From positions 1-40,950 of the forward strand of contig JABMNV010000012.1 in assembly GCA_013203475.1 (NCBI GenBank): a stretch of 40,950 bases of DNA. Direction: 5' to 3'. The translations under genes and the position numbers were made by a program. Shown here piece after piece: positions 8,910 through 17,057 of the stretch. The DNA is from Acidobacteriota bacterium (GTDB taxonomy: Bacteria > Acidobacteriota > Vicinamibacteria > Vicinamibacterales > SCN-69-37). The notes under the pieces were generated by a model. The model was not told the DNA's origin. It was given only the letters and a program-made list of their open reading frames with translations, and searched no databases. The stretch's first letter is position 1, and every line of letters starts with the position of its first letter.

Positions 8910-8952
8910 GACCGACGAGAACCTGCAGTTGCTGTCGGCCAAGCGACGATGA
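8899..8952 (+). pseudogene. DUF5615 PIN-like toxin, N-terminal remnant
   Basis: The GTG at 8899 opens VRFKTDENL, the characteristic start of DUF5615 PIN-like toxins, but only 17 codons remain before TGA at 8950. It overlaps the damaged DUF433 frame, as expected for this gene pair. It is too short for a function and is best read as the stump of a deleted toxin gene. Confidence 0.6.
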
Positions 8953-8961
8953 ATTGGGCGG

Positions 8962-9483
8962 TCAGGCCTCCGGTGGCGTCTGACCTCTCTCCGCAAACCA
9001 GTACCGCAGGAACACGAGATCGGCCGCGTCCTTCTCGCGGTGACTGACGGACTTCATCCGCCACAACAAGCGGGGTGACGCGAACGGTATCCGCACGCCA
9101 TCGACGTCATGCACGACCACGTCAGCCGCGGCGCCCGTGTAGTCGATCCCGCCGGCCGACTTCATGAGGTCCACGACGATCTCATCAGCCACGCGCACCA
9201 CCACGTAGTGGTCGATTTCGCCTGATTTGAGTTCACGCACGGCTTGGTCCGGCAGGGTCGCCAGTGCCTCAAATACGCGGCGCTCGTTGTCACTGTCGGT
9301 GGCCACGATGAGGTCCACGTCCATCGTGTTGCGGTTGTACCCAGCCGCGCGAATCGCGAACCCGCCAATCACGACGTACTTCGCCCCGCGCTCGTTGAGC
9401 GCACGGCAGAGGTCGCGCAAATCGGCCAACGTGGGCGTGCGAGGCTCTAGGTTTTCCGGCGGGCCATCATCTGCCACAGCCAT
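8962..9483 (-). CDS. nucleotidyltransferase-fold protein (DUF6036/AbiEii-like)
   Basis: A 173-residue protein with the minimal nucleotidyltransferase pattern: VIGGFAIRAAG (GG...) followed by NTMDVDLIV, whose DVD supplies the metal-binding acidic pair, and a third acidic strand EIVVDLM. The C-terminal part, with ASPRLLWRMKSVSHREKDAADLVFL, resembles the conserved K..R.KD..DL element of AbiEii/DUF6036-like enzymes. Such proteins act in MNT-HEPN and AbiE-like toxin-antitoxin systems and transfer nucleotides to RNA or protein. The start (ATG 9483) lies inside the last 37 bases of the upstream small gene, so the two form a tightly overlapping operon. Activity and target are not known. Confidence 0.78.
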   Translation of the reverse strand: MAVADDGPPENLEPRTPTLADLRDLCRALNERGAKYVVIGGFAIRAAGYNRNTMDVDLIVATDSDNERRVFEALATLPDQAVRELKSGEIDHYVVVRVADEIVVDLMKSAGGIDYTGAAADVVVHDVDGVRIPFASPRLLWRMKSVSHREKDAADLVFLRYWFAERGQTPPEA

Positions 9484-9671
9484 CGGTCTGCCTCTTCATG
9501 GGACGTGAACCGGTACACACCCTTGGCCACGCGAAGCCCCCCGAACGTGTCACGCCACGCCGCGGCGTCCGCCTGCTGCGCCGGCGTGGCTTCCATGGCG
9601 CCAGAGACCGTCGTCCGGCGTCCAACAACACGCCCGACGGGGTCGTCGAAGTTGACCGGTTGCCCTGCCAT
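9447..9671 (-). CDS. small partner protein of the nucleotidyltransferase
   Basis: A 74-residue protein I do not recognise by function. It is rich in Ala and Arg; the C-terminal half KGVYRFTSHEEADRWLWQM is an amphipathic, conserved-looking stretch. A GAGGGA Shine-Dalgarno precedes the ATG at 9671. Its 3' end overlaps the nucleotidyltransferase start by 37 bp, an arrangement typical of antitoxin-first modules. It may be the cognate antitoxin or a substrate-recruiting subunit; this rests on gene order only. Confidence 0.68.
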   Translation of the reverse strand: MAGQPVNFDDPVGRVVGRRTTVSGAMEATPAQQADAAAWRDTFGGLRVAKGVYRFTSHEEADRWLWQMMARRKT

Positions 9672-9709
9672 CGTCCCTCTACCCTACCCCATCTTCTGCA
9701 TCGCCGCCT

Positions 9710-10594
9710 TCAGTTTCCCGAGGTGTCCGGCCGCGGCAACTCGGCCATCAACTGCGCGACGGCTTTGAGCGAGTCTTCGTGCCGAAGACCTGCGAAGCGA
9801 ATGACGCCCTCGTGGTCCAGGATGTAGATGGTCGGCCACCCAGTCACGCCGTACTGAGTGGCGATCGGTCCACTTGTGTTCTTCTCAGCGTGACCATCCC
9901 ACCACGAGCGATAGGGAAGTCGACTGTCGACCTTGCCTTGCTTGGCCACCTTGATGTCGCCGTCGCTGTTCACACCCAGGAGCGCGAACGGCTTGTCCTC
10001 ATAGAGCTCCAGCATCAACCGCTGATAGGGATACTCGCTGCGGCACGGCCCGCACCATTCGCCGGTGAACACGACGACGGTGACCTTGCCGCGCGAGTCG
10101 GAGAGCTTGAATTCCACACCGTCGAGGTCCTTGCCTTCAATCTCTGGTGCCACTCTTCCGATGCCCAGGCTCTGAATCATCCACTTCCGGTGCTCGAGGT
10201 AGTCCTTCGCATCGGGGTGGGCGACTGCCATCGAATCAAACGTCGCGCCCACTCGAGCTTCCTGCGCGTCGGACAGGCGCGCCCGCTCGAGGCGATTCTG
10301 GAGACGCCACAAATGGACTCCGGAATCCTTCTCCCACGTTGCCTCATCCGTGTTCTTGCCAACCAATTCACCCAGCGTCGTCAGCAGGCCATCAACGTAG
10401 GCGTCGGAGTGGGCGGCAAAATAGAGACGGATCGGCTCCACCCTGGGGAACCCGATATCGTTCGGGTCCGCCGCCATGGTCGCTTCGGTTGCGTCAGAGC
10501 CCGGCGGTGGCGCATCCGAGCACGCGGTTCCGAAGCTGACGAGGGTCAGACCGGCCACCACCATAGCGCTTCGGGCGAAAACTGTAGCTGGCAT
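9710..10594 (-). CDS. TlpA-like thioredoxin-fold lipoprotein
   Basis: 294 residues from the ATG at 10594. That start gives a clean lipoprotein signal, ending in FGTAC (Cys25); the track's start at 10645 adds 17 residues with no signal character. The N-terminal half is a helical region of unknown fold. The C-terminal half is an AhpC/TSA or TlpA-type domain, with VTVVVFTGEWCGPC (active-site WCGPC about 180-184) and the cis-proline GWPTIYILD. Likely role: extracytoplasmic thiol-disulfide reductase. It is divergent from the HEAT/cyclophilin gene with only 40 bp between the starts. Confidence 0.87.
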   Translation of the reverse strand: MPATVFARSAMVVAGLTLVSFGTACSDAPPPGSDATEATMAADPNDIGFPRVEPIRLYFAAHSDAYVDGLLTTLGELVGKNTDEATWEKDSGVHLWRLQNRLERARLSDAQEARVGATFDSMAVAHPDAKDYLEHRKWMIQSLGIGRVAPEIEGKDLDGVEFKLSDSRGKVTVVVFTGEWCGPCRSEYPYQRLMLELYEDKPFALLGVNSDGDIKVAKQGKVDSRLPYRSWWDGHAEKNTSGPIATQYGVTGWPTIYILDHEGVIRFAGLRHEDSLKAVAQLMAELPRPDTSGN

Positions 10595-10634
10595 GGGCAG
10601 ACGATATCGCAGTTTCCGGGTTAAAGTGCCGCCC

Positions 10635-12863
10635 ATGGCCTCCAATGGGCGAATGACTCTTCTGACCGTTGCCGTCCTCCTTTTTGTGACTGCCTCTCCG
10701 ACTGGTGCGCTGCAGGCCCCGACAGGCGCCCAACCGGCTCCGCTGGCGCCAATCGAGATATGCGGAACCGACCGTCAGGTGACAACAGTTGAAGACCTGT
10801 CGACCGCGAGCATCGCGCTGGCCGCCGACCGGCGTCTCTTTGCTCCGTGTGCGGCGGAGGTCCATGGGGCGTCACATCAGGAGAGTCGCGACCTGGCGTT
10901 ACTCGATCGCGCAGCGGCGGCCCTTAATGATGAACACCGTCGGCTCGCCGCACAGGCCTTCGGTCGGTTTGGTGATCCGGCGATGGTGGCCCAAGGCGAC
11001 CCGGTCGAGCCCACTGTCGGGCGGCTGATTCGTCTCCTTGCCGACCGGGCCCCGGTCGTGCGCGCCGAAGTGGCGAACGCGGTCGGGCAGGCCCTTTCAG
11101 GCACGCGCAGCGACCTGCGGAGTGACGTGGCACCGACAGCCGCCCAAATCGCGTTGGGCCTTGAGGCGCTCGAAGGGCACCTCAAGACCGAGACCTCTGA
11201 CCGTGTGGCAGCCGTGATTCTTCAGACACTGGGACGGATGCGTCTGGCAGCGGCAGACCTCGACAGGATCGAACAGTTACTGGTGGCAAGCGCGACAGGC
11301 TCACCGGAGCGTATCGAGGGCGCGGCACTGGGGTTGGAGGCGTTGGTGCGCCGAAATGCCCGCAGACCAATCGCCCGCGACACTCGCGACCGACTTCGCG
11401 ACCTGAGCGCCCTGGGCCGAACCAACGGCGGCCCCATGGCGGAAACGATGACACGGGTTCGACGACTGGCCATGATGGCTCTGCAGCGTTCGCAAGACAC
11501 CGATATCACCGCGGTCCTCGAGGCGGCGAAGGATCCTGACTGGCAGGTGCGACTTGTCTCAGTCCAGATGATGTCGCCGACCGTCGACCTCTATGTGCCG
11601 GCCATCGTCGCCGCGTTCAACGACGAATGGATGAACGTACGCATTGAAGCGATCAAGTCGCAGGCGAAAGACCGTTCCATCCCTCGCGCGTGCGGGCCCA
11701 TCGTTCAAGCCGTGGCCGATCCTTCGACGCTGGTCTCGTTGCAGGCGATGGATTCGTTGGTGACCGAATGTGCACTGTCGCCTGAGGTCATCGCCCACCT
11801 TGCGGCCATTGCTGACGACCTGGTCGATCGTACAAAAGCGGCGACCTGGCATCGAGGTGCCCGGGCGCTCACGGCATTGTCTCGGCTCGCGCCCGACGCC
11901 GCGAAGGCGCGCCTTGGCGCAGCGAGCGCACACCCGGCCTGGCAGGTGCGCGCCGCCGCAGCCTCAGTGGCGGCACGCTTGAGTGACGCAGCCACCGCCG
12001 TGTCACTGGCTGCCGACACCGATGCCAACGTCCAGGCAGCCGCGATCGATGCGCTCGTGCGGATGAAGTCCCCAGCGGTGATTGCTCCGGCGACTGCGGC
12101 CCTGGAGAGCCACGACAATCAGGTGGTGCAGTCTGCGGCCAAGGCGCTGGTGGATGAAGCCGCAGCGGTTCCAGTGCTGCTGGCCTCACTGCGGCGGTTG
12201 ACCACGGGCGGATCGGATACCTCGCGTGACCCTCGCGTCGCCTTGATCGGCACCCTCGCCGAGTTGCTCGGAACAGCGGGTGTGAACCAGTTGGCGCCGT
12301 GGACCAGCGATTGGGACACCGCCGTACGGGCGGTCGCTACGAATGCGTTCACCACCGCGAACGTGCCCGTCCCAGAATTGCCCCGGCAGTATCGGTATCC
12401 GCTTCAACCCTCCGCAGAGGCGCTCGGCCGCACACTTGAGGTGACCCACCTCGACCTCGAGATGGAGGACGGCCGGACCGTCACGATGGAGTTGCTCAAG
12501 GCAGATGCTCCGCTGACGGTGGCCCGAGTGGTCGCACTGGCTCAGCGCGGCTATTACGACGGGCTCACCTTCCACCGCATCGTGTCGAACTTTGTCGTGC
12601 AGGGCGGTAGCCCTGGTGCAAACGAGTACGTTGGTGACACGCGTTTCATGCGCGACGAGGCGGGGCTGCAATCCCACTCGCGCGGAGCGGTCGGTATCTC
12701 GACCCGGGGGTACGATACCGGCGATGCGCAGTTGTTCATAGACCTGGTCGACGTTCCGCGGCTCGACCATGACTACACCGTCTTCGCGCGGGTGATCGCC
12801 GGCATGGACGTGGTCGACGAGTTTCTTGAGGGTGTGACGATTCGCCGCGTGACCGCCAGATAA
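10635..12863 (+). CDS. HEAT-repeat protein fused to a cyclophilin-type peptidyl-prolyl isomerase
   Basis: 742 residues from the ATG at 10635, which is followed by a signal peptide (MTLLTVAVLLFVTASPTGA). About 550 residues of HEAT-like helical repeats (VRAEVANAVGQAL, WQVRLVSVQMM, VQAAAIDALVRM) lead to a C-terminal cyclophilin domain of about 125 residues. In that domain, YYDGLTFHRIVSNFVVQGG carries the FHR and Q motif and DAQLFIDLVD replaces the usual GSQFFI. The track's upstream start (10476) is unlikely because it overlaps the divergent thioredoxin gene. Likely role: exported folding factor with a scaffold. It converges with the next gene, with 7 bp between stops and no terminator hairpin. 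Confidence 0.88.
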   Translation: MASNGRMTLLTVAVLLFVTASPTGALQAPTGAQPAPLAPIEICGTDRQVTTVEDLSTASIALAADRRLFAPCAAEVHGASHQESRDLALLDRAAAALNDEHRRLAAQAFGRFGDPAMVAQGDPVEPTVGRLIRLLADRAPVVRAEVANAVGQALSGTRSDLRSDVAPTAAQIALGLEALEGHLKTETSDRVAAVILQTLGRMRLAAADLDRIEQLLVASATGSPERIEGAALGLEALVRRNARRPIARDTRDRLRDLSALGRTNGGPMAETMTRVRRLAMMALQRSQDTDITAVLEAAKDPDWQVRLVSVQMMSPTVDLYVPAIVAAFNDEWMNVRIEAIKSQAKDRSIPRACGPIVQAVADPSTLVSLQAMDSLVTECALSPEVIAHLAAIADDLVDRTKAATWHRGARALTALSRLAPDAAKARLGAASAHPAWQVRAAAASVAARLSDAATAVSLAADTDANVQAAAIDALVRMKSPAVIAPATAALESHDNQVVQSAAKALVDEAAAVPVLLASLRRLTTGGSDTSRDPRVALIGTLAELLGTAGVNQLAPWTSDWDTAVRAVATNAFTTANVPVPELPRQYRYPLQPSAEALGRTLEVTHLDLEMEDGRTVTMELLKADAPLTVARVVALAQRGYYDGLTFHRIVSNFVVQGGSPGANEYVGDTRFMRDEAGLQSHSRGAVGISTRGYDTGDAQLFIDLVDVPRLDHDYTVFARVIAGMDVVDEFLEGVTIRRVTAR

Positions 12864-12870
12864 CGACGTC

Positions 12871-13917
12871 CTACCGCACCGCGCCCTCGGCCATCGTCAC
12901 CGTGCCAGCCGTCGCATCAATCGTGACAACCGAGCCCACGGGAAGTGTCCATTGCGGTTGACCGTGGCCAATCATTGCGCCTTGCCATGCCGGCACGCCA
13001 AGCGGCGCCAGGTGATCGGCGAAGATCTCCTCGGGTGTAAATGAGGCAAATCCTTCACCCGGCCCACACTCCGAACATGAACCGAAGATGACACCTTTCA
13101 CTGTGTCCAGAATGCCCGCCAGCTTCAGCGTCGTCATCATGCGATCGACCCGGTAGTAGTCTTCGCCCACGTCTTCGAGAAACAGAATCGCATCGGTGAA
13201 GTCAGGCACGTAGGGCGAGCCGAGAATCGCCGTGAGCACGGTGAGGTTGCCGCCAAGCAATCGACCGGTTGCCGTCCCCGGCGTGATCGTTCTGATGCGA
13301 TTCTCCACCTGCGTGAGCACATTGCGGTCGCTTGACGTCTTCGGGTTGCCGAACGTGACCGCTTCACCCTCGAAGAGCACACGCTTGACGAGGTCGACCG
13401 AATACTCGTCCCAGCGGCCGCCGGCGTTTGGACCGTGGAACGTCACCAAGCCCGTGCGCGCGTGAATGCCGTTCAGCAATGCCGTGATGTCGCTAAAGCC
13501 CATCAGCACTTTTGGGTGACGCCGAATCGTGTCGTAGTCCAGCAGCGGCAACAGGCGAGACGTGCCCCAGCCGCCGCGGGTTGGGAACACGGCCTTGACG
13601 GTTGTGTCAGCAAAAAATTGGTTGATGTCGGCGGCGCGGTCCTTGTCCTGGCCCCCCAACGAGCCATGGCGGTCCATTACATGCGGGCCAAGCTTGACCT
13701 TGAGGCCCAGGCCTTCGAGGGATTCACGAGCGATGTCGAGCTCAACCTGCTGAAAAGTGGCGGTCGCTGGCGTGACAAGTCCCACGGAGTCGCCCGGCTG
13801 AAGCCGCGCTGGCCTGAGTGTCGTCGGCACTTGTGGAGCTGGTGCGGCGTGACGGGTGAACACGTCTGGGGCGAGGAGCGGGGCTGTTGAGGCGAGGAGG
13901 AATGTGCGTCGATTCAT
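12871..13917 (-). CDS. LD-carboxypeptidase (family S66)
   Basis: 348 residues. I start at the ATG at 13917, giving MNRRTFLLASTAPLLAP, a Tat-like signal; the 74 residues upstream in the track read through the divergent gene's 5' end. S66 features: RLQPGDSVGLVTPA at the N-terminus, PTRGGWGTSRLL, the nucleophile serine in MGFSDITALL, GGNLTVL, FLEDVGEDYYRVDRM, and the His of MIGHGQ. The family cleaves the L-Lys/DAP to D-Ala bond of murein tetrapeptides, in recycling or remodelling. The signal sequence suggests a periplasmic form. Divergent from the next gene with only 28 bp between the starts. Confidence 0.9.
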   Translation of the reverse strand: MNRRTFLLASTAPLLAPDVFTRHAAPAPQVPTTLRPARLQPGDSVGLVTPATATFQQVELDIARESLEGLGLKVKLGPHVMDRHGSLGGQDKDRAADINQFFADTTVKAVFPTRGGWGTSRLLPLLDYDTIRRHPKVLMGFSDITALLNGIHARTGLVTFHGPNAGGRWDEYSVDLVKRVLFEGEAVTFGNPKTSSDRNVLTQVENRIRTITPGTATGRLLGGNLTVLTAILGSPYVPDFTDAILFLEDVGEDYYRVDRMMTTLKLAGILDTVKGVIFGSCSECGPGEGFASFTPEEIFADHLAPLGVPAWQGAMIGHGQPQWTLPVGSVVTIDATAGTVTMAEGAVR

Positions 13918-13945
13918 CACGCGTGAAAGAATAGACCCGATTTCC

Positions 13946-15112
13946 ATGAAACGCCTCGTTTGTATTTTTGTCGTCCTGACTGCGGCCTGCGCTGGAGCGC
14001 AAGGGCCGACGTCGCAGGAGGATTGGCTTGGTCCGCCAGAACCCGTCGCCCGGGGTGTGGATTTCTTCACCTCGACGGATAGTTCACTGGTTGAGTCGGC
14101 GGGACCCATCTCGGTGTCACTGTTGCGCCTCGACCCCAAGCGAGCGCGTTTAACCAGCCTGCTGTCGCGCGGTCAGGTGATGTACGCCGAACCCGTTCTG
14201 GAAATGGCGACCAGGGCCAACGCGCTGGCGGCTGTGAACGCAGGCTTCTTCAATATCAAGAACGGCGAACCGGTCGGTCTGCTCAAGGTGGCTGGCGAAC
14301 TCGTCAGCGACACACCCATCACGAAAGGTGCTGTGGCCATTTGGTCGCCTGACTACGGTCCGACGAGGCTGGCGTTTGATCAGGTCAGCGCGCGCGTAGA
14401 GATGTGGGTGCTGGGCGAGTTGGGCGACGCCGCACACGCAGTGGTGCCTATTGATGGGGTAGATACCACGCGGGCGCGCGGCAAGCTGATGCTGTTCTCA
14501 CCCAAGTATCACGTGGATACCGACACGGCCGGAAACGGCGTGGAGTGGGTGCTCAGTGGCGATCCGTTGATGGTGACCAGCGTGAGGCGAGACGTGGGAA
14601 GTTCGATCATTCCAACCGACGGTATCGTCCTGTCGTACGGAGGATTGGAGTTGCCCGAGCCCTTGAAGGCGTTGACGCCAGGCGTCACGGTCGAACTTCG
14701 ACGCGTGTGGACTTCAGTGCATGGGCTCGACGGTGACCGGTTAGAGTCTGCCGATCACGTGGTCAACGGCGCAGGGTTGCTCCGCCGCTCAGGCGTTCCG
14801 TTGACCAACTGGGAAGCTGAGCGACTCAGCGCGCCGACGTTCGTCACGGCCCGGCACCCTCGGACGATGGTCGGGGTCGATCGGCGCGGTTTCGTCTGGT
14901 TCGCAGTGGTGGATGGCCGCCAGGCGTCCAGCGTCGGCATGTCATTTGCCGACCTCCAGCGCCTCGCGGATCGGCTGGAGTTGACCGACGCCCTGAATCT
15001 CGATGGTGGCGGATCCTCAACCATGGTGGTCGGGGGCAAGGTCGTGAATCGCCCCTCCGACTCCACCGGGCCGCGGGCTGTCAGCGATGCACTTGGAGTG
15101 ACCGTGAGGTAG
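13946..15112 (+). CDS. phosphodiester glycosidase (NAGPA-domain) protein
   Basis: 388 residues from the ATG at 13946. The signal ends in LTAAC, a possible lipobox. The NAGPA/phosphodiester glycosidase domain is recognisable from AAVNAGFFN...GEPVGLLKVAG, HPRTMVGVDRRG and the C-terminal ALNLDGGGSSTMVV. The family removes sugar-phosphodiester groups from exopolysaccharide or glycan substrates; the substrate here is unknown. The track's longer start (13856) overlaps the divergent LD-carboxypeptidase and lacks a signal. Expected extracytoplasmic. Confidence 0.88.
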   Translation: MKRLVCIFVVLTAACAGAQGPTSQEDWLGPPEPVARGVDFFTSTDSSLVESAGPISVSLLRLDPKRARLTSLLSRGQVMYAEPVLEMATRANALAAVNAGFFNIKNGEPVGLLKVAGELVSDTPITKGAVAIWSPDYGPTRLAFDQVSARVEMWVLGELGDAAHAVVPIDGVDTTRARGKLMLFSPKYHVDTDTAGNGVEWVLSGDPLMVTSVRRDVGSSIIPTDGIVLSYGGLELPEPLKALTPGVTVELRRVWTSVHGLDGDRLESADHVVNGAGLLRRSGVPLTNWEAERLSAPTFVTARHPRTMVGVDRRGFVWFAVVDGRQASSVGMSFADLQRLADRLELTDALNLDGGGSSTMVVGGKVVNRPSDSTGPRAVSDALGVTVR

Positions 15113-15141
15113 GGGCTGTAATACCTGGGTGTCCGCAGCCA

Positions 15142-15258
15142 CTCATCCTGATTCGCATCAGCCGAGCCTACGCGGCGGAACCGGCCGACGAAGAAGACTT
15201 GTTTCAGGAACTTCTTCTCGCGTTGTGGCGGTCCCTTCCATCGTTCAGGGGCGAGGCC
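15142..15258 (+). pseudogene. ECF sigma factor fragment (region 2)
   Basis: The open frame reads LILIRISRAYAAEPADEED then LFQELLLALWRSLPSFRGEA. This is the classic sigma-70 region 2.1-2.2 of ECF factors (R.A..Y..DPAD.EDL.QE..L.LWR.LP.F.GE). There is no start codon, region 1 or region 4. The frame continues without a stop into a serine-hydrolase tail, so a deletion has joined two unrelated genes. Confidence 0.75.
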
Positions 15259-15285
15259 AAGGCGCGCGGTGGCGGCGGCCGCCAG

Positions 15286-15432
15286 GTGTTTTGGCACAAC
15301 GGATCCAACACGATGTGGTCCGCGATCGTGGCGTTCGATCCTGCTGCTGATCGCGGTGTGGTGCTCATCACCAATGGCGGCATTGGTGCGGCCCGTGCGC
15401 TCGATGCGGCCGCGATGGCCGTGTGGCGCTGA
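15286..15432 (+). pseudogene. serine beta-lactamase-like hydrolase, C-terminal fragment
   Basis: VFWHNGSNTMWSAIVAFDPAADRGVVLITNGG is the C-terminal HNGS (KTG-like) strand region of class C beta-lactamase/serine hydrolases, ending DAAAMAVWR. It lies in frame directly after the ECF sigma fragment with no start of its own. Together 15142-15432 form a chimeric, probably dead reading frame. Confidence 0.75.
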
Positions 15433-15467
15433 AGCGATCTCTTCTCTTTCGGGGTATTGTTCCCGCG

Positions 15468-16640
15468 GTGGACTTCCGCGCAGACCCACTCTACGTGCTG
15501 ACCGTTCTCACCTTGATGGTGGTCGCGGCGGAATGGCTGGCGCGCCGGGGGCCCTTTCGGCACGTTGGCGCCGCTCTGTTGGTCATCTTGCTCACCTCGA
15601 TTGTGGCCAACCTCGGCATTATTCCTGCGGGTTCGACGGCAGACGCGCCAGTGTCAGCCTACGACGCGATCTTCACGTACGTCGCCCCCATCGCTTTGTT
15701 CTGGCTGTTGCTGCCGGTCAGCCTCCGAGAGGTGTTCAAAGCGGGTCTTCCCCTGATCAGCCTGTTCTTCCTTGGAGCTTTGGGAACCTGTGCGGGTGTG
15801 TACGTGGGCATCACGCTTGTCAATGGCCGTGAGGCGTTTGGTCCACTTCATCAAGGCGTGGCTGGCATGTTCACAGGCACCTATATCGGCGGCAGCGTGA
15901 ACTTCAACGCGCTGGCCCTGCACTACGACGTCATGCGCGACGGCATGGTGTACGGCGGCTCGATCGTGGTGGACAACATCATGACCACGGTCTGGATGAT
16001 CGCCACGATCGCGGCGCCTCGGCTCTTGCTGCCCTTGTGGAAACGTCGCGGTGCGTTGGCCACAACACGTGCGACGACAGGCCCCATCCTGGAATTGCCG
16101 GAAGAGACCGAGACCATCGATCCGCGGACGCTGGCCCTGGTTTTGTTTCTCGGTGGCGCGGCGCTCTGGTTGTCGCTGCAACTGGCATCGGCGTCCGCTG
16201 CGGTCGGATTCGCCATTCCGTCCATTCTGATTATCACCGCTCTTGCGCTTGTTCTGGCACAGGTGCCAGCCGTAAGCAGACTGGCGGGTGTGCGAGTGCT
16301 CGGCATGTACTCCGTCTATGTTTTTCTCGCCGTCGTCGGCGCATTTTGCGACCTCCGTGCTTTGGCGGAAATTGGGTCCCTGGGCGTGACGTTGCTGATT
16401 TTTGTCGTCGTGATCGTGTTCGTCCACGGGTTCGTCATGTTCGGCGGGGCGTGGCTCTTTAAGCTCGATCTCGAGAGTGCGGCAGTGGCGTCTCAGGCGA
16501 ACATTGGCGGCGGTACGTCTGCACTGGTGCTTGCCAAGAGCCTTGGGCGTGAAGACCTGGTGCTGCCGGCCATTCTCATCGGTTCGCTGGGAAATGCGGT
16601 CGGAACGTTCCTGGGGTTTCTGGTCGCGGGGATGGTTTAA
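15468..16640 (+). CDS. DUF819 family membrane protein
   Basis: About 390 residues, nearly all hydrophobic, with roughly ten to eleven membrane segments. Family-typical features are DPLYVLTVLTLMV at the start, MFTGTYIGGSVNFNALALHY, VVDNIMTTVWM, and the late SQANIGGGTSALVLAKSLGRE. DUF819 (YjcL-like) proteins are predicted transporters of unknown substrate. I use the GTG at 15468 (next residues DFRADPLYVL); the track's GTG at 15423 is possible but overlaps the pseudogene end. A PadR regulator follows after 10 bp, probably co-transcribed. Confidence 0.85.
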   Translation: MDFRADPLYVLTVLTLMVVAAEWLARRGPFRHVGAALLVILLTSIVANLGIIPAGSTADAPVSAYDAIFTYVAPIALFWLLLPVSLREVFKAGLPLISLFFLGALGTCAGVYVGITLVNGREAFGPLHQGVAGMFTGTYIGGSVNFNALALHYDVMRDGMVYGGSIVVDNIMTTVWMIATIAAPRLLLPLWKRRGALATTRATTGPILELPEETETIDPRTLALVLFLGGAALWLSLQLASASAAVGFAIPSILIITALALVLAQVPAVSRLAGVRVLGMYSVYVFLAVVGAFCDLRALAEIGSLGVTLLIFVVVIVFVHGFVMFGGAWLFKLDLESAAVASQANIGGGTSALVLAKSLGREDLVLPAILIGSLGNAVGTFLGFLVAGMV

Positions 16641-16650
16641 GGCTCGACAC

Positions 16651-17010
16651 ATGGTTACTGATCACAAGAATCCTCTTTCTTTTCTTCCACTTACACCATT
16701 TGCCTTTCAGGTACTGCTGGCGCTTGCCGACAGCGACCGCCACGGATACGCCATCATCAAAGAGGTGGAGGAGCGCTCCGGAGGCACTCTCAAGCTTCGG
16801 ACGGGAACGCTCTACACCCTTCTCCAGCGACTCGTTCAGGAAGGCCTGATCGGCGAAGCGGACGCAAAAACGGACGAGGACTCTCGCCGACGCAATTACC
16901 AACTGACGGCACTCGGGGACGCGGTGCTCCGCGCCGAGGCTCTGCGGCTTGAGGCCCTGATTGGCGATGCCCGCCGGAAACACGTGTTGGACGACGCCGG
17001 AGGTATCTGA
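16651..17010 (+). CDS. PadR family transcriptional regulator
   Basis: 119 residues from the ATG at 16651. A winged-helix PadR domain is clear: FQVLLALADSDRHGYAIIKEVEERS, then GTLYTLLQRLVQEGLI and RRNYQLTALG. The short C-terminal helix (LRLEALIGDARRK) is the dimerisation helix of small PadR-s2 proteins. In acidobacteria PadR genes usually precede ADOP permeases; here it follows a DUF819 transporter gene by 10 bp, so it may control that gene or its original partner has been lost. The longer track start (16477) overlaps DUF819 out of frame and is rejected. Confidence 0.88.
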   Translation: MVTDHKNPLSFLPLTPFAFQVLLALADSDRHGYAIIKEVEERSGGTLKLRTGTLYTLLQRLVQEGLIGEADAKTDEDSRRRNYQLTALGDAVLRAEALRLEALIGDARRKHVLDDAGGI

Positions 17011-17057
17011 TTTGGCCCACAGACCATGCTGACGCGGGGACAGATGATGGATGAGGA

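Noticed and set aside
9779-10624. Plus-strand ORF (281 aa) opposite the TlpA-like gene
   Set aside because: Antisense shadow; the minus frame has WCGPC and a lipoprotein signal.
15654-16652. Minus-strand ORF (332 aa) across the DUF819 gene
   Set aside because: Composition is Gln/His/Arg-rich shadow of hydrophobic codons; no recognisable domain.
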